A stretch of 20,400 bases of DNA from a virus: positions 1 to 20,400 of the IMG/VR virus record IMGVR_UViG_3300044858_006403; one strand, given 5' to 3'. Positions 7,478 through 13,480 of the stretch are shown here, piece after piece (within the stretch, counting starts at the first letter, position 1; the number at the start of each line of letters is the position of its first letter). The notes under the pieces were generated by a model. That model ran no database searches and was not told the DNA's origin. It was given only the letters and a program-made list of their open reading frames with translations. The position numbers and the translations under genes are program-made.

Positions 7478-8094
7478 TTTTCTACAGAACCAATTCTTGG
7501 GGCAACCCTTTTGCTTCCTGCCCAGGCATCTCTGAGGGATTCCCCATCATTCGTAGTCACATCTCCGCCATTAAGAAATTGTCCGTAACCTCCAGAAACA
7601 ATAACCAAATCAGCAACACCGAATAGGGCCAGCGTTATTCTCTTGCGACGCCATTTTTCTTCTACGAATATTTGTTGTATTTTTGAATCTTGCTTAAACC
7701 ATTGCAAAAACCCAACACGCTGAGAGCGTCCGAGAAATTTTTTGTTTATTAAGTCACTTTCCATAACTATTGTTCCGGATGGGAAATCATCTCCGAATAA
7801 TGCATAGATAAACATCATTGGTATTGCTGGACCGTTCGGATGTGGACGCGGCGCATCTTTCACTACATACCAAAGAGGAGGGGTAATCCCGATAATGTCT
7901 TCGTCTTTCCAGTTTATGAAAAGATTATTTTCTGAGTCTAGAGACCCATACCAAACCGATTCAGCGCTAGTAGGTTTATCTTTAGAAACAACAGTGGAAG
8001 GACGCTCAAACTCCTCCGTCGAGAAAGCATGAACTTCCGCCCATCTGTTGTTTAATTTGCCTGATTCCCAAAACCAAAGTTGCTTAAAAGGCAT
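7474..8094 (-). CDS. GNAT-like protein, second gene of leftward pair
   Basis: A 206-residue protein. The N-terminal half is aromatic and strand-rich (KQLWFWESG at the start, PPLWYVVKDAPRP at 72-84). The C-terminal half contains IQQIFVEEKWRRKRITLAL and FGVADLVI (139-165), with spacing like motif A of GNAT acetyltransferases (strand, charged Arg pair, helix). It is followed by TTNDGESLRDAW (181-192), a segment similar to the DGEAWA endings of phage GNAT-like proteins. GNAT enzymes move an acetyl group from acetyl-CoA; some phage homologues may modify nucleobases or nucleotides, or be structural. The usual acetyl-CoA glycines (R/QxxGxG/A) are replaced here by RRKRITLA, so activity is doubtful. 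It starts 9 bases after the preceding gene's stop codon and is convergent with the HNH gene. Confidence 0.6.
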   Translation of the reverse strand: MPFKQLWFWESGKLNNRWAEVHAFSTEEFERPSTVVSKDKPTSAESVWYGSLDSENNLFINWKDEDIIGITPPLWYVVKDAPRPHPNGPAIPMMFIYALFGDDFPSGTIVMESDLINKKFLGRSQRVGFLQWFKQDSKIQQIFVEEKWRRKRITLALFGVADLVIVSGGYGQFLNGGDVTTNDGESLRDAWAGSKRVAPRIGSVEN

Positions 8095-8103
8095 TAGGCT
8101 AGG

Positions 8104-8796
8104 TTAGTCGTTCCACCAATCAACCCATGGCTTTTGTGTAGCAGAAACAGCATCTTCACCAGACATACCAGTGTATGCAATCGAGATGATGACCTTTGCG
8201 TCATTCTCGTAGTCGTCCCAGTTGCCATCGACGTTGTAGACGAACATCTGGAGGAATTCGTCGGTATTCATAACCGCAGCATCTGCGAGGTACGTCCGTT
8301 CATTCCACTCTTCTTCGCTCCAATTGGAGTTTGTAGCGCGTGATTTTTCAATAGGTGATGCAGCAGTACTTCTAAGGCTCATTGCATTTCCTCCGAAACC
8401 GCCACCCTCTGTGCAGAATGCACCAATTCTTCCAGCGGCATCGTCTGGATTGCCAAGCCACATTGTTGGCTTAAGTTCTTCGTTTATGCTCTGGCTGTAG
8501 CCAAGGTCTTCAAATGCGTACAATATGTCGTTTGGGTTGTCGTAAATGCTGTGTTGAGTCTTGGAATTCTTTGCTTTATAAGCCGCAAGAGCCAAAACTC
8601 TGTCAGTTGTCTCAATGTCCAAAGTTGTCTCATCACCCTGCCAGAAACCAGCCGTGTTGCCGTAAATCGCTTGTGTGGTGAACCAGATTGATACAATCTT
8701 GACTCTGAATGGGAATGACACATTCAAAAAAGATGGGTCGCTGATTTTTACGGTCCAATCGTAGTTAACTATGGATGGTGCGATAATTCCGGACAT
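8104..8796 (-). CDS. Unknown protein, first gene of leftward pair (possibly virion-associated)
   Basis: A 230-residue protein with a strong Shine-Dalgarno site (GAAGGAG just before ATG). It is acidic and rich in Trp, Tyr, Phe, Asn and Gly, with alternating strand-like segments such as SFPFRVKIVSIWFTTQAIYG (27-46) and AKVIISIAYTG (about 200-210), and a Gly-rich loop EGGGFGGN (about 131-138). It ends in Trp residues (PWVDWWND). No signal peptide, membrane helix or catalytic motif is seen. The composition resembles a beta-rich structural protein, for example a decoration or fibre component, but I do not recognise a family. The long spacer upstream (8797-9200) should hold its promoter. It is probably cotranscribed with the GNAT-like gene. 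Confidence 0.72.
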   Translation of the reverse strand: MSGIIAPSIVNYDWTVKISDPSFLNVSFPFRVKIVSIWFTTQAIYGNTAGFWQGDETTLDIETTDRVLALAAYKAKNSKTQHSIYDNPNDILYAFEDLGYSQSINEELKPTMWLGNPDDAAGRIGAFCTEGGGFGGNAMSLRSTAASPIEKSRATNSNWSEEEWNERTYLADAAVMNTDEFLQMFVYNVDGNWDDYENDAKVIISIAYTGMSGEDAVSATQKPWVDWWND

Positions 8797-8896
8797 GTTT
8801 TCTCCTTCGAGTAGTTAAACAGCTTACTACAGATATTCTTTTTTAAAAGTTTATTATTAACACTTTCAGTATTTATTACGGGTGTAATGTAGTAAT

Positions 8897-8913
8897 CCTT
8901 AGGACCGTTATAG
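8897..8913 (-). other. 17-nt match to conserved 23S rRNA helix 69 region (I-CeuI site core)
   Basis: Read on the minus strand, these bases are CTATAACGGTCCTAAGG. That equals 17 consecutive bases of the near-universal 23S rRNA segment containing the loop and 3' half of helix 69, which is also the core of the I-CeuI homing endonuclease site. Just 5' on the minus strand lies CGGCC (8925-8921), the same bases as the 5' half of helix 69. They are separated from the 17-mer by 7 bases instead of the 4 in rRNA. So a GGCC/GGTC hairpin like helix 69, with a loop three bases longer, can be drawn. Flanking sequence does not match rRNA. The identity is seen; its purpose is unknown. Confidence 0.8.
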
Positions 8914-8922
8914 GTGCGAGGG

Positions 8923-8953
8923 CCGGGTGCACAGGGCAACGTGCGGCACCCGG
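8923..8953. other. GC-rich hairpin beside the rRNA-like element
   Basis: CCGGGTGC (8923-8930) and GCACCCGG (8946-8953) form a perfect 8-bp stem with a 15-base loop. It stands out in an AT-rich spacer. Neither strand has a T-run after the stem, so it is not a standard intrinsic terminator. On the minus strand it directly precedes the helix 69-like sequence, so the two may belong to one RNA or one protein-binding site. Confidence 0.55.
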
Positions 8954-9035
8954 TTCTTGCATGTTCAAAATTAAACAAATTAATTTTTAATTGGTTTACT
9001 AATCAGTATTTATTTTTAGTGTTACGATTTTTTCA

Positions 9036-9185
9036 TCTAGCCAACATCTACTCTTAGCGAGAGAAAGGCAGGTGGTCAAAGGTCTAGTAGCGCGAGCTAC
9101 GGCAAAACTACGCCAGACGTAAAACCACCAGCGCCAGTAGCACCCGCCGGACAGGCTAGAAGTTCGGCGGGTCTTTGCTTTTTAG
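9036..9185 (+). ncRNA. Candidate structured RNA (three-way junction plus terminator) upstream of RuvC-like gene
   Basis: Nested complementary segments suggest a folded RNA. CTCT (9051-9054) pairs with AGAG (9060-9063). GGTGGT (9071-9076) pairs with ACCACC (9124-9129). Inside that, GTCT (9082-9085) pairs with AGAC (9115-9118). This encloses a hairpin GTAGC-GCGA-GCTAC (9087-9100) with a GNRA tetraloop and a hairpin GGC/GCC (9101-9103, 9112-9114), making a three-way junction. TCTAGCC (9036-9042) exactly complements GGCTAGA (9154-9160) in the terminator loop, so a pseudoknot could close the whole unit. It ends at an intrinsic terminator. It is either a free small RNA or a leader/attenuator for the gene at 9201. 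I do not recognise it as a known riboswitch class. Confidence 0.5.
9142..9183 (+). terminator. Intrinsic terminator before the RuvC-like gene
   Basis: ACCCGCCG (9142-9149) and CGGCGGGT (9165-9172) form a perfect 8-bp GC-rich stem with a 15-base loop, followed by CTTTGCTTTTT. It points rightward and lies only 18 bases before the GTG start at 9201. It would therefore either end the RNA described above or act as an attenuator for the downstream genes. Confidence 0.75.
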
Positions 9186-9200
9186 GTTAATGTCTACTAA

Positions 9201-9737
9201 GTGAATATTCTTTCGCTCGACTTATCCCTAACGTCCACTGGTTATTGCCACAATGGCGAAACCGGAGTTATATCTGTCGACAAAACTGGACCGCATCGTT
9301 TGTGGTTGATAAAACGCAAAGTTGAAGACCTAATCATTGAATTCTCGATTGACGTTGTTGCCATGGAGGGGTATTCGTTTGCTTCCAGGAATTCTCAGGC
9401 ACATTCAATTGGTGAACTTGGTGGTGTGATTCGTCTCTTGCTTTGGGAATTGGGCAGGCCAGTAGTCGTGATTCCCCCAACATGTAGAGCAAAATTTGCA
9501 ACAGGAAAAGGCAATGCTTCTAAAAATGAAGTAATTTCTTCCATATCTGCAAAAACAGGACTAGTGTGGTCAAACCCTGGTGCAGATGATAAATGCGACG
9601 CTTGGATTATGGAAGAGATGGTTCTGGCTCGCCTTGGGAGTCCTAGATTTGACTGGCCAGCCACGCACGTATCTGGTCTAGAGAAAGTAGATTGGACGCT
9701 ACTAAATGCCTACATTGAACAGCTTGGAGAGAAATGA
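9201..9737 (+). CDS. RuvC-like Holliday junction resolvase
   Basis: A 178-residue protein with the RNase H-like fold of RuvC-type resolvases, which cut four-way DNA junctions before packaging. The metal-binding acids appear in the expected places: D7 in LSLDLSLTSTGY (strand 1), E56 in VVAMEGYSF, and D129/D130/D133 in GADDKCDAWIMEEM. The helix SIGELGGVIRLLLWELGR (69-86) and the strand before PPTCRAKFATGKG also match the family. The start is GTG at 9201. It has only a weak ribosome site (TAGGT) and is overlapped by a 4-codon ORF (ATG at 9190) whose TGA overlaps the GTG. Genes 9201-10069 are coupled by an ATGA overlap. The gene belongs with the Rad52-like and nuclease genes functionally although it lies in another block. 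Confidence 0.85.
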   Translation: MNILSLDLSLTSTGYCHNGETGVISVDKTGPHRLWLIKRKVEDLIIEFSIDVVAMEGYSFASRNSQAHSIGELGGVIRLLLWELGRPVVVIPPTCRAKFATGKGNASKNEVISSISAKTGLVWSNPGADDKCDAWIMEEMVLARLGSPRFDWPATHVSGLEKVDWTLLNAYIEQLGEK

Positions 9738-10069
9738 GAAATAACCCAATAAGCCAAGTCGAGATTGAACAAGAGCTGCTTCGCTTGATGGACAAGCTCG
9801 AGACCGAAACTGAGCAGTTCGAAACGCTCGCAATGGATTGTGCAAAAAAAGAAGCGCTTTATAAGTCAAATTGGGCCAAGGAATATCTTTCTGCTAAAGG
9901 CTCAATCAAAGAGCGTGAAGCATGGGCTGATTACAAAATGGACCAGCAGAATTTCGAGTACAAGTGTGCCGAGGCGCTGGTGAAGTCAAAGCGTGAGTCG
10001 CTTCTGTCTATTCGTGCTTCAATGGATGCAATCCGAACACTCAATGCAAATGTCAGGACACAGGTTTAA
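9734..10069 (+). CDS. Small coiled-coil-like protein
   Basis: A 111-residue protein whose ATG overlaps the stop of the RuvC-like gene (ATGA), so translation is coupled. It is highly charged and looks wholly helical, with a likely coiled coil in EIEQELLRLMDKLETETEQF (about 10-29) and a second helix pair rich in Lys, Glu and Ala. A Trp/Tyr-containing middle (NWAKEYLSAKGSIKEREAWA) separates them. No catalytic motif is visible. Small helical proteins next to recombination genes are frequent in phages, but no specific role can be assigned. Confidence 0.75.
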   Translation: MRNNPISQVEIEQELLRLMDKLETETEQFETLAMDCAKKEALYKSNWAKEYLSAKGSIKEREAWADYKMDQQNFEYKCAEALVKSKRESLLSIRASMDAIRTLNANVRTQV

Positions 10070-10072
10070 CTT

Positions 10073-10921
10073 ATGGCTAATGGAATACATGAATCGCTTC
10101 TTTCGCTTGCGGTAGATATCGACACGCTTTTCCCGCTTGACAACAATCCGCGGCGAGGCAATGTTGAAGCAATCATGTCGTCGTATGCAGAATTTGGCCA
10201 AATCAAACCTATCGTTGTGCGCCCAAACGGAGATGGAACATCAACCGTTATTGCGGGAAATCATCAATTTGAAGCCGCAAAGCGTCTCGGGTGGGACAAG
10301 ATTGCAGCAGTTGAATATGATGTGGACGACAAGCGAGCAATTGCATTCGCATTAGCAGACAACAGAACCATGGAGCTCGGATATACCGAGCCAGAATTGC
10401 TTAATGATTTTGTCTTAGAAATTAGTGATTACTACCCAGAGTTAATGGATGGACTTGGCTGGGATGAATTTGATATTGCTGAAATAGAACAAAAATCGAT
10501 ACGTGAAAACCACCAGGTGGTTGACAGCGGAGAATATAGGCCACCTGTAATCGTCAATCCAAATGCGTCGTTTGATAATCCAGATGATTTGGTTGATGAT
10601 GAAGAAGATTCTCCAGCATCAATCCAGCCAAGACAATCTGTAGACATGAATACAGTAGAGGTAACCAAAACACGAGATGGTCAGCATCTTTCAGCAAAGG
10701 GCGGGGTAGACCAGCGCGATGCTGCTATTCGCGGTTCAACCACTGTTTCACCCTCGTCTGCTCCGCAGGCAGTTGTTCAGTACACACTTGTTTTTGATTC
10801 ACCACAACAGCAATCTCGTTGGTATGACTTCATTAGGTGGTTGCGCTCTGACCCAGGTATAGATGGCTCAACAACGGCAGAAAGACTGATGAACTTCATT
10901 GATGAACACTGCGAGATTTGA
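10073..10921 (+). CDS. ParB/sulfiredoxin-fold protein, first of a ParB / PAPS-reductase-like / ParB trio
   Basis: A 282-residue protein with an N-terminal ParB-like domain. VDIDTLFPLDNNPRRGN (14-30) gives the DNPRxxN-like entry motif, FGQIKPIVVRPNG (41-53) the next strand-turn, and VIAGNHQFEAAKRLGW (59-74) the GxHRxxAA-like nucleotide-binding box, here with Gln in place of Arg. ADNRTMELGYTEPEL follows, as in phage ParB-like proteins. ParB-fold proteins bind CTP or ATP and some act as nucleases or phosphate-transfer enzymes. Residues 160-230 are a low-complexity, acidic then polar linker. Residues 234-282 are a separate small domain (VVQYTLVFDSPQQQSRWYDF). It lies 3 bases after the coiled-coil gene and 9 bases before the PAPS-reductase-like gene. 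No parA is seen, so plasmid-type partition is unlikely. Confidence 0.85.
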   Translation: MANGIHESLLSLAVDIDTLFPLDNNPRRGNVEAIMSSYAEFGQIKPIVVRPNGDGTSTVIAGNHQFEAAKRLGWDKIAAVEYDVDDKRAIAFALADNRTMELGYTEPELLNDFVLEISDYYPELMDGLGWDEFDIAEIEQKSIRENHQVVDSGEYRPPVIVNPNASFDNPDDLVDDEEDSPASIQPRQSVDMNTVEVTKTRDGQHLSAKGGVDQRDAAIRGSTTVSPSSAPQAVVQYTLVFDSPQQQSRWYDFIRWLRSDPGIDGSTTAERLMNFIDEHCEI

Positions 10922-10930
10922 TAGTTAATA

Positions 10931-12073
10931 ATGACTAGACAGCGACTCTTTTTGGATATGAGCTGTGTTGATGCAGCACGTGAACGCATTCGTCACGTAT
11001 ACGACACGTTCGACACCGTTTGTGTGCAGTTCTCCGGAGGAAAAGACTCAACAGCGGTTCTGTATCTTGCAAAAGAAATCCACGAAGAGCGCGGGCTTGG
11101 TCCAGTGAAGGTGATTTTTCGTGACGAAGAAATGGTTAGTCCTGCAGTAGTCAAATATGTAGAACAAGTTCGAAATTATGACTGGGTCGATATGGAGTGG
11201 TATTGCTTACCATATCCAGCAGAAGTTTGGGTTCTTGGGCACAGAATAACGACGCTGCTATGGAGTGACCAGAGACGAAAACAGGACCGTCTTGTCAGGG
11301 AGATTCCACCATGGGCAATTACTGGAAAACACTTTGGGTTGAATCACGATGTATCGCTGCCAGAGCAGACCGATTACTACACAATGCAGGGAAAGAAGGG
11401 AAACGTTGCTTTTCTAACTGGGGTTCGCGCCAGCGAATCAATGGTTCGTTACCGCTCAATTGTCCAAAAGCTTCATGAAAATTACATCGTTACGCCATAC
11501 AAACTGAAGCGCGGCATACCACTAAAGTTTGCAAAAATAATTTATGACTGGAACACAAACGATGTATTTAAATTTATAATCGAGGAACACGGCGCAGATT
11601 ACTGTGAATACTATGACCTAGCTGTTGCTACGGGTAGCAACACAAGAATAGGAATACCGCTACACGCCACGGCAATCAGACGGATAGGTGATGTGATTGC
11701 AACAGAGCCAGAGTTCTACGACCGTCTTTATGAATGCTTCCCATACATTGATGCTCAGCGTAGAGTGTGGCCGGAGTACGACGTAGAAAAAGTTATCGCC
11801 TCTTATGCCAAAGACGGATTTGCTGGTGCCTCGGCCTTTATTGATAAATACCTAGTTGGCTCACGCAGGCAGATGGAGGCGCGAGTCTTCGTTTCTAAGT
11901 TTCGCAAAAAACACCTAACCGACCCGCATGGTTACCCGGTTGCTTGGCTCATAAGGAACTTGATGCTTAACGAAATTGACGTAAACTCACCAACACCAGT
12001 CGGGCCAAGAACAAAAGCCCACACCATACGAACAGCGGAGCTAGAACAGGAACTTTACGGCGATGGCTATTAA
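10931..12073 (+). CDS. PAPS reductase-like ATP pyrophosphatase (IbrA/YbdN/DndC-like)
   Basis: A 380-residue member of the PAPS reductase / N-type ATP pyrophosphatase superfamily. The pyrophosphate loop is FSGGKDST (34-41). FRDEEM (63-68) follows strand 2, TGVRASESMVRYRS (163-176) is the adenylate-site motif, and IYDWNTNDVFKFI (204-216) is the WxxxDVxxYI signature. True PAPS reductases carry a C-terminal catalytic ECG-type cysteine. Here the cysteines are at 12, 31, 92, 225 and 269 and none sits in such a motif, so sulfite formation is unlikely. Closest in plan are the IbrA/YbdN proteins, which are encoded beside ParB-like partners (IbrB/YbdM), and DndC of phosphorothioation. It is sandwiched between two ParB-like genes and overlaps the second by 11 bases. 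Substrate unknown. Confidence 0.85.
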   Translation: MTRQRLFLDMSCVDAARERIRHVYDTFDTVCVQFSGGKDSTAVLYLAKEIHEERGLGPVKVIFRDEEMVSPAVVKYVEQVRNYDWVDMEWYCLPYPAEVWVLGHRITTLLWSDQRRKQDRLVREIPPWAITGKHFGLNHDVSLPEQTDYYTMQGKKGNVAFLTGVRASESMVRYRSIVQKLHENYIVTPYKLKRGIPLKFAKIIYDWNTNDVFKFIIEEHGADYCEYYDLAVATGSNTRIGIPLHATAIRRIGDVIATEPEFYDRLYECFPYIDAQRRVWPEYDVEKVIASYAKDGFAGASAFIDKYLVGSRRQMEARVFVSKFRKKHLTDPHGYPVAWLIRNLMLNEIDVNSPTPVGPRTKAHTIRTAELEQELYGDGY

Positions 12074-12620
12074 TATTGAATATGTAGATATGGACTTGCT
12101 CGTGGTTCCAAGTTGGCGCGCAACATATGTCCTCAGACCAGAACTTCTTATCATTTCTGGCTCACTTATGGAGTTTGGTTTCATTCAACCAATTCATGTA
12201 AGGCGCTCGTCTAATGAAATAATTGATGGTTCTGAAAGATTTCTTCTTGCAAGCAATATTGACGATATATATGAACAACTTGACGGAAAGATTCCAGTTG
12301 TTTTTCATGACGTTAACCAAATAGATGCAATGATTATGCATTTGCGCCTTAATCGTGGGCGCTCAACTGTTGTGGCTGCAAAAACATCGGAAATAATTAG
12401 AAAAGCAAAACGCTCCGGAGACTACAGAGATAGCGACTTTAATGAGTTACTTTCAATGAGAAACGAAGAGCTTTCATTAATGCTTGACGGAAGTGTCCTA
12501 AAAGCAAGGAAAATAAAAGAACATAATTACGCCAAAGCATGGGTTCCAATAGAGGCTCCATCGTCTCTTCCGGTATCGGACAAGATGGTTATTGAATCTC
12601 CGCCAAATCCTGACAGATAA
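12063..12620 (+). CDS. Second ParB-like protein of the trio
   Basis: A 185-residue protein starting inside the end of the PAPS-reductase-like gene. The N-terminus has the ParB/sulfiredoxin plan in diverged form: VDMDLLVVPSWRATYVLRPE (8-27) where DNPR would be, SLMEFGFIQPIHVRRSSNE (35-53), and EIIDGSERFLLAS (53-65) in place of the GHHRxxAA box. It then continues with IPVVFHDVNQIDAMIMHLRL and NRGRS (75-100), the usual strand and helix after the box. The GxHR histidine is absent (GSER), so any nucleotide chemistry may differ from the first ParB-like protein. Residues 100-185 are helical and end in a Pro-rich tail. Coupling by overlap suggests equimolar synthesis with the PAPS-reductase-like protein. 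Confidence 0.75.
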   Translation: MAINIEYVDMDLLVVPSWRATYVLRPELLIISGSLMEFGFIQPIHVRRSSNEIIDGSERFLLASNIDDIYEQLDGKIPVVFHDVNQIDAMIMHLRLNRGRSTVVAAKTSEIIRKAKRSGDYRDSDFNELLSMRNEELSLMLDGSVLKARKIKEHNYAKAWVPIEAPSSLPVSDKMVIESPPNPDR

Positions 12621-12634
12621 AGAACATTTTTTTC

Positions 12635-12650
12635 TGCTATATTTTTATAG
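12635..12650 (+). promoter_or_regulatory. Extended -10 promoter candidate before the basic protein
   Basis: TGC-TATATT (12635-12643) is an extended -10 element with a TG at the right spacing and five of six -10 bases. No good -35 box is present at 16-18 bases; a CTGACA at 12610 is too far. Transcription would begin near 12650, leaving a short leader with AAGGAG before ATG 12666. It lies in the 45-base gap after the ParB-like trio. Confidence 0.4.
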
Positions 12651-12665
12651 AGCTTAAGGAGCAAC

Positions 12666-13475
12666 ATGCCTGGTGTACGGTACGGCCCTGACATTTCTGA
12701 TGACGCCGCATATATTCTGAATCAAATTGTCAGCCTCCAAGATGTCGAGGCTGACCTCAAGCGTCGTGGGCGAAAACTTAACGACCGTGACTCGAAGACT
12801 TTGGCACGAAACGTAAAAGCAGCTCAAACATTTTTTGGTGTAAGTGCTGCAGACATAAAGAAACGAAAATTCGGTGACATGGGAACACTGGCTCAGTATT
12901 CCATGGAGGGAATCAATCTCTCTCGCCGCAAGAGGGGGGCCAACGGTAAATGGGTTTACACAAAATCGAAGCGTGTAAAACTTGCAAAAGACAAAGATGG
13001 AATTGCGAAACGTACAGTTGCTGAAGAGCACGTAAAATACAGAGGAGCGAATCCAGGCCGCACGTTTATTAGTGCTAGCGAGGACAAGGCAATTCGCAAA
13101 AAACTTGACCCAGTTGGTGGTGGAACATACCTTGGAAGGACGAGTCCAAGAAAATTTATGGATGCGCAAAAACGCTTCTATGACCGGATGTCAAAAAAAG
13201 GCGCAGTATCTTACGGTAACCAACCGGCAAGAAAAATACGCGGTCAGGACGACCTGGATAAAGTCAATATAGCCAAGCAATATGGCAAAAGCATCCGTCC
13301 AAGAATGACAACCTCACGTCCTGGCGGAAGAAGAAAAGCGACCCCAAAGACTCCAGCTCAGTTGAAGCGTGAAAAGACGATTGCAAATGCTGGTCGACGT
13401 AGTGGGACTATGAGTACGGCCAAGAAAGCACGTGGGGCAAAAAAGCCAACGAAGCCGCGCAAACGGGCTAAGTAA
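12666..13475 (+). CDS. Very basic protein of unknown function
   Basis: A 269-residue protein with an AAGGAG site and a very high Lys/Arg content spread over the whole length. Residues 1-60 look folded and contain the only clear acidic stretch (DISDDAAYILNQIVSLQDVE). The middle has repeated basic clusters (LSRRKRGANGKW, KSKRVKLAKDKDG). The C-terminus is a disordered histone H1-like tail (KKARGAKKPTKPRKRAK). It should bind DNA or RNA, or be packed inside the head as an internal DNA-binding protein. It follows the ParB-like trio after a short gap with a promoter-like site, and its stop lies 5 bases from the stop of a convergent acidic protein. I do not recognise the family; a small terminase is not supported. 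Confidence 0.75.
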   Translation: MPGVRYGPDISDDAAYILNQIVSLQDVEADLKRRGRKLNDRDSKTLARNVKAAQTFFGVSAADIKKRKFGDMGTLAQYSMEGINLSRRKRGANGKWVYTKSKRVKLAKDKDGIAKRTVAEEHVKYRGANPGRTFISASEDKAIRKKLDPVGGGTYLGRTSPRKFMDAQKRFYDRMSKKGAVSYGNQPARKIRGQDDLDKVNIAKQYGKSIRPRMTTSRPGGRRKATPKTPAQLKREKTIANAGRRSGTMSTAKKARGAKKPTKPRKRAK

Positions 13476-13480
13476 TTTAC

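Larger units (their letters stand above)
8797..9200. other. 404-base gene-free spacer with several structured elements
   Basis: This divergent spacer between the leftward pair and the RuvC-like gene is the longest gene-free stretch seen. It holds, in order: an AT-rich tract; an 8-bp inverted repeat, TTACTACA (8824-8831) with TGTAGTAA (8888-8895); the 23S rRNA-like 17-mer (8897-8913); a GC-rich hairpin (8923-8953); a second AT-rich tract (about 8961-9030); and a probable structured RNA with terminator (9036-9185). No tRNA could be folded from it by eye. No convincing ORF is present. Confidence 0.7.

Noticed and set aside
8928-8945. GCACAGGGCAAC resembling the start of a cyclic-di-GMP-I riboswitch
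   Set aside because: Only the short stretch matches. The GAAA tetraloop and the GGGACGCAAAGCC part of the class are missing, and the bases belong to a simple hairpin.
8923-8953. Bidirectional intrinsic terminator
   Set aside because: The stem is good but neither strand has the T-run needed after it.
8797-9200. tRNA gene in the long spacer
   Set aside because: No T-arm consensus, acceptor stem or CCA-adjacent fold could be found on either strand.
10073-12620. Partition system based on ParB
   Set aside because: No ParA-type ATPase or centromere-like repeats are present, and the ParB-like proteins lack a visible helix-turn-helix domain after the ParB box.
12654-13169. Minus-strand open frame of 171 codons opposite the basic protein
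   Set aside because: Cys/Phe/Ser-rich product typical of an antisense frame to a Lys-rich gene; no ribosome site or recognisable motif.
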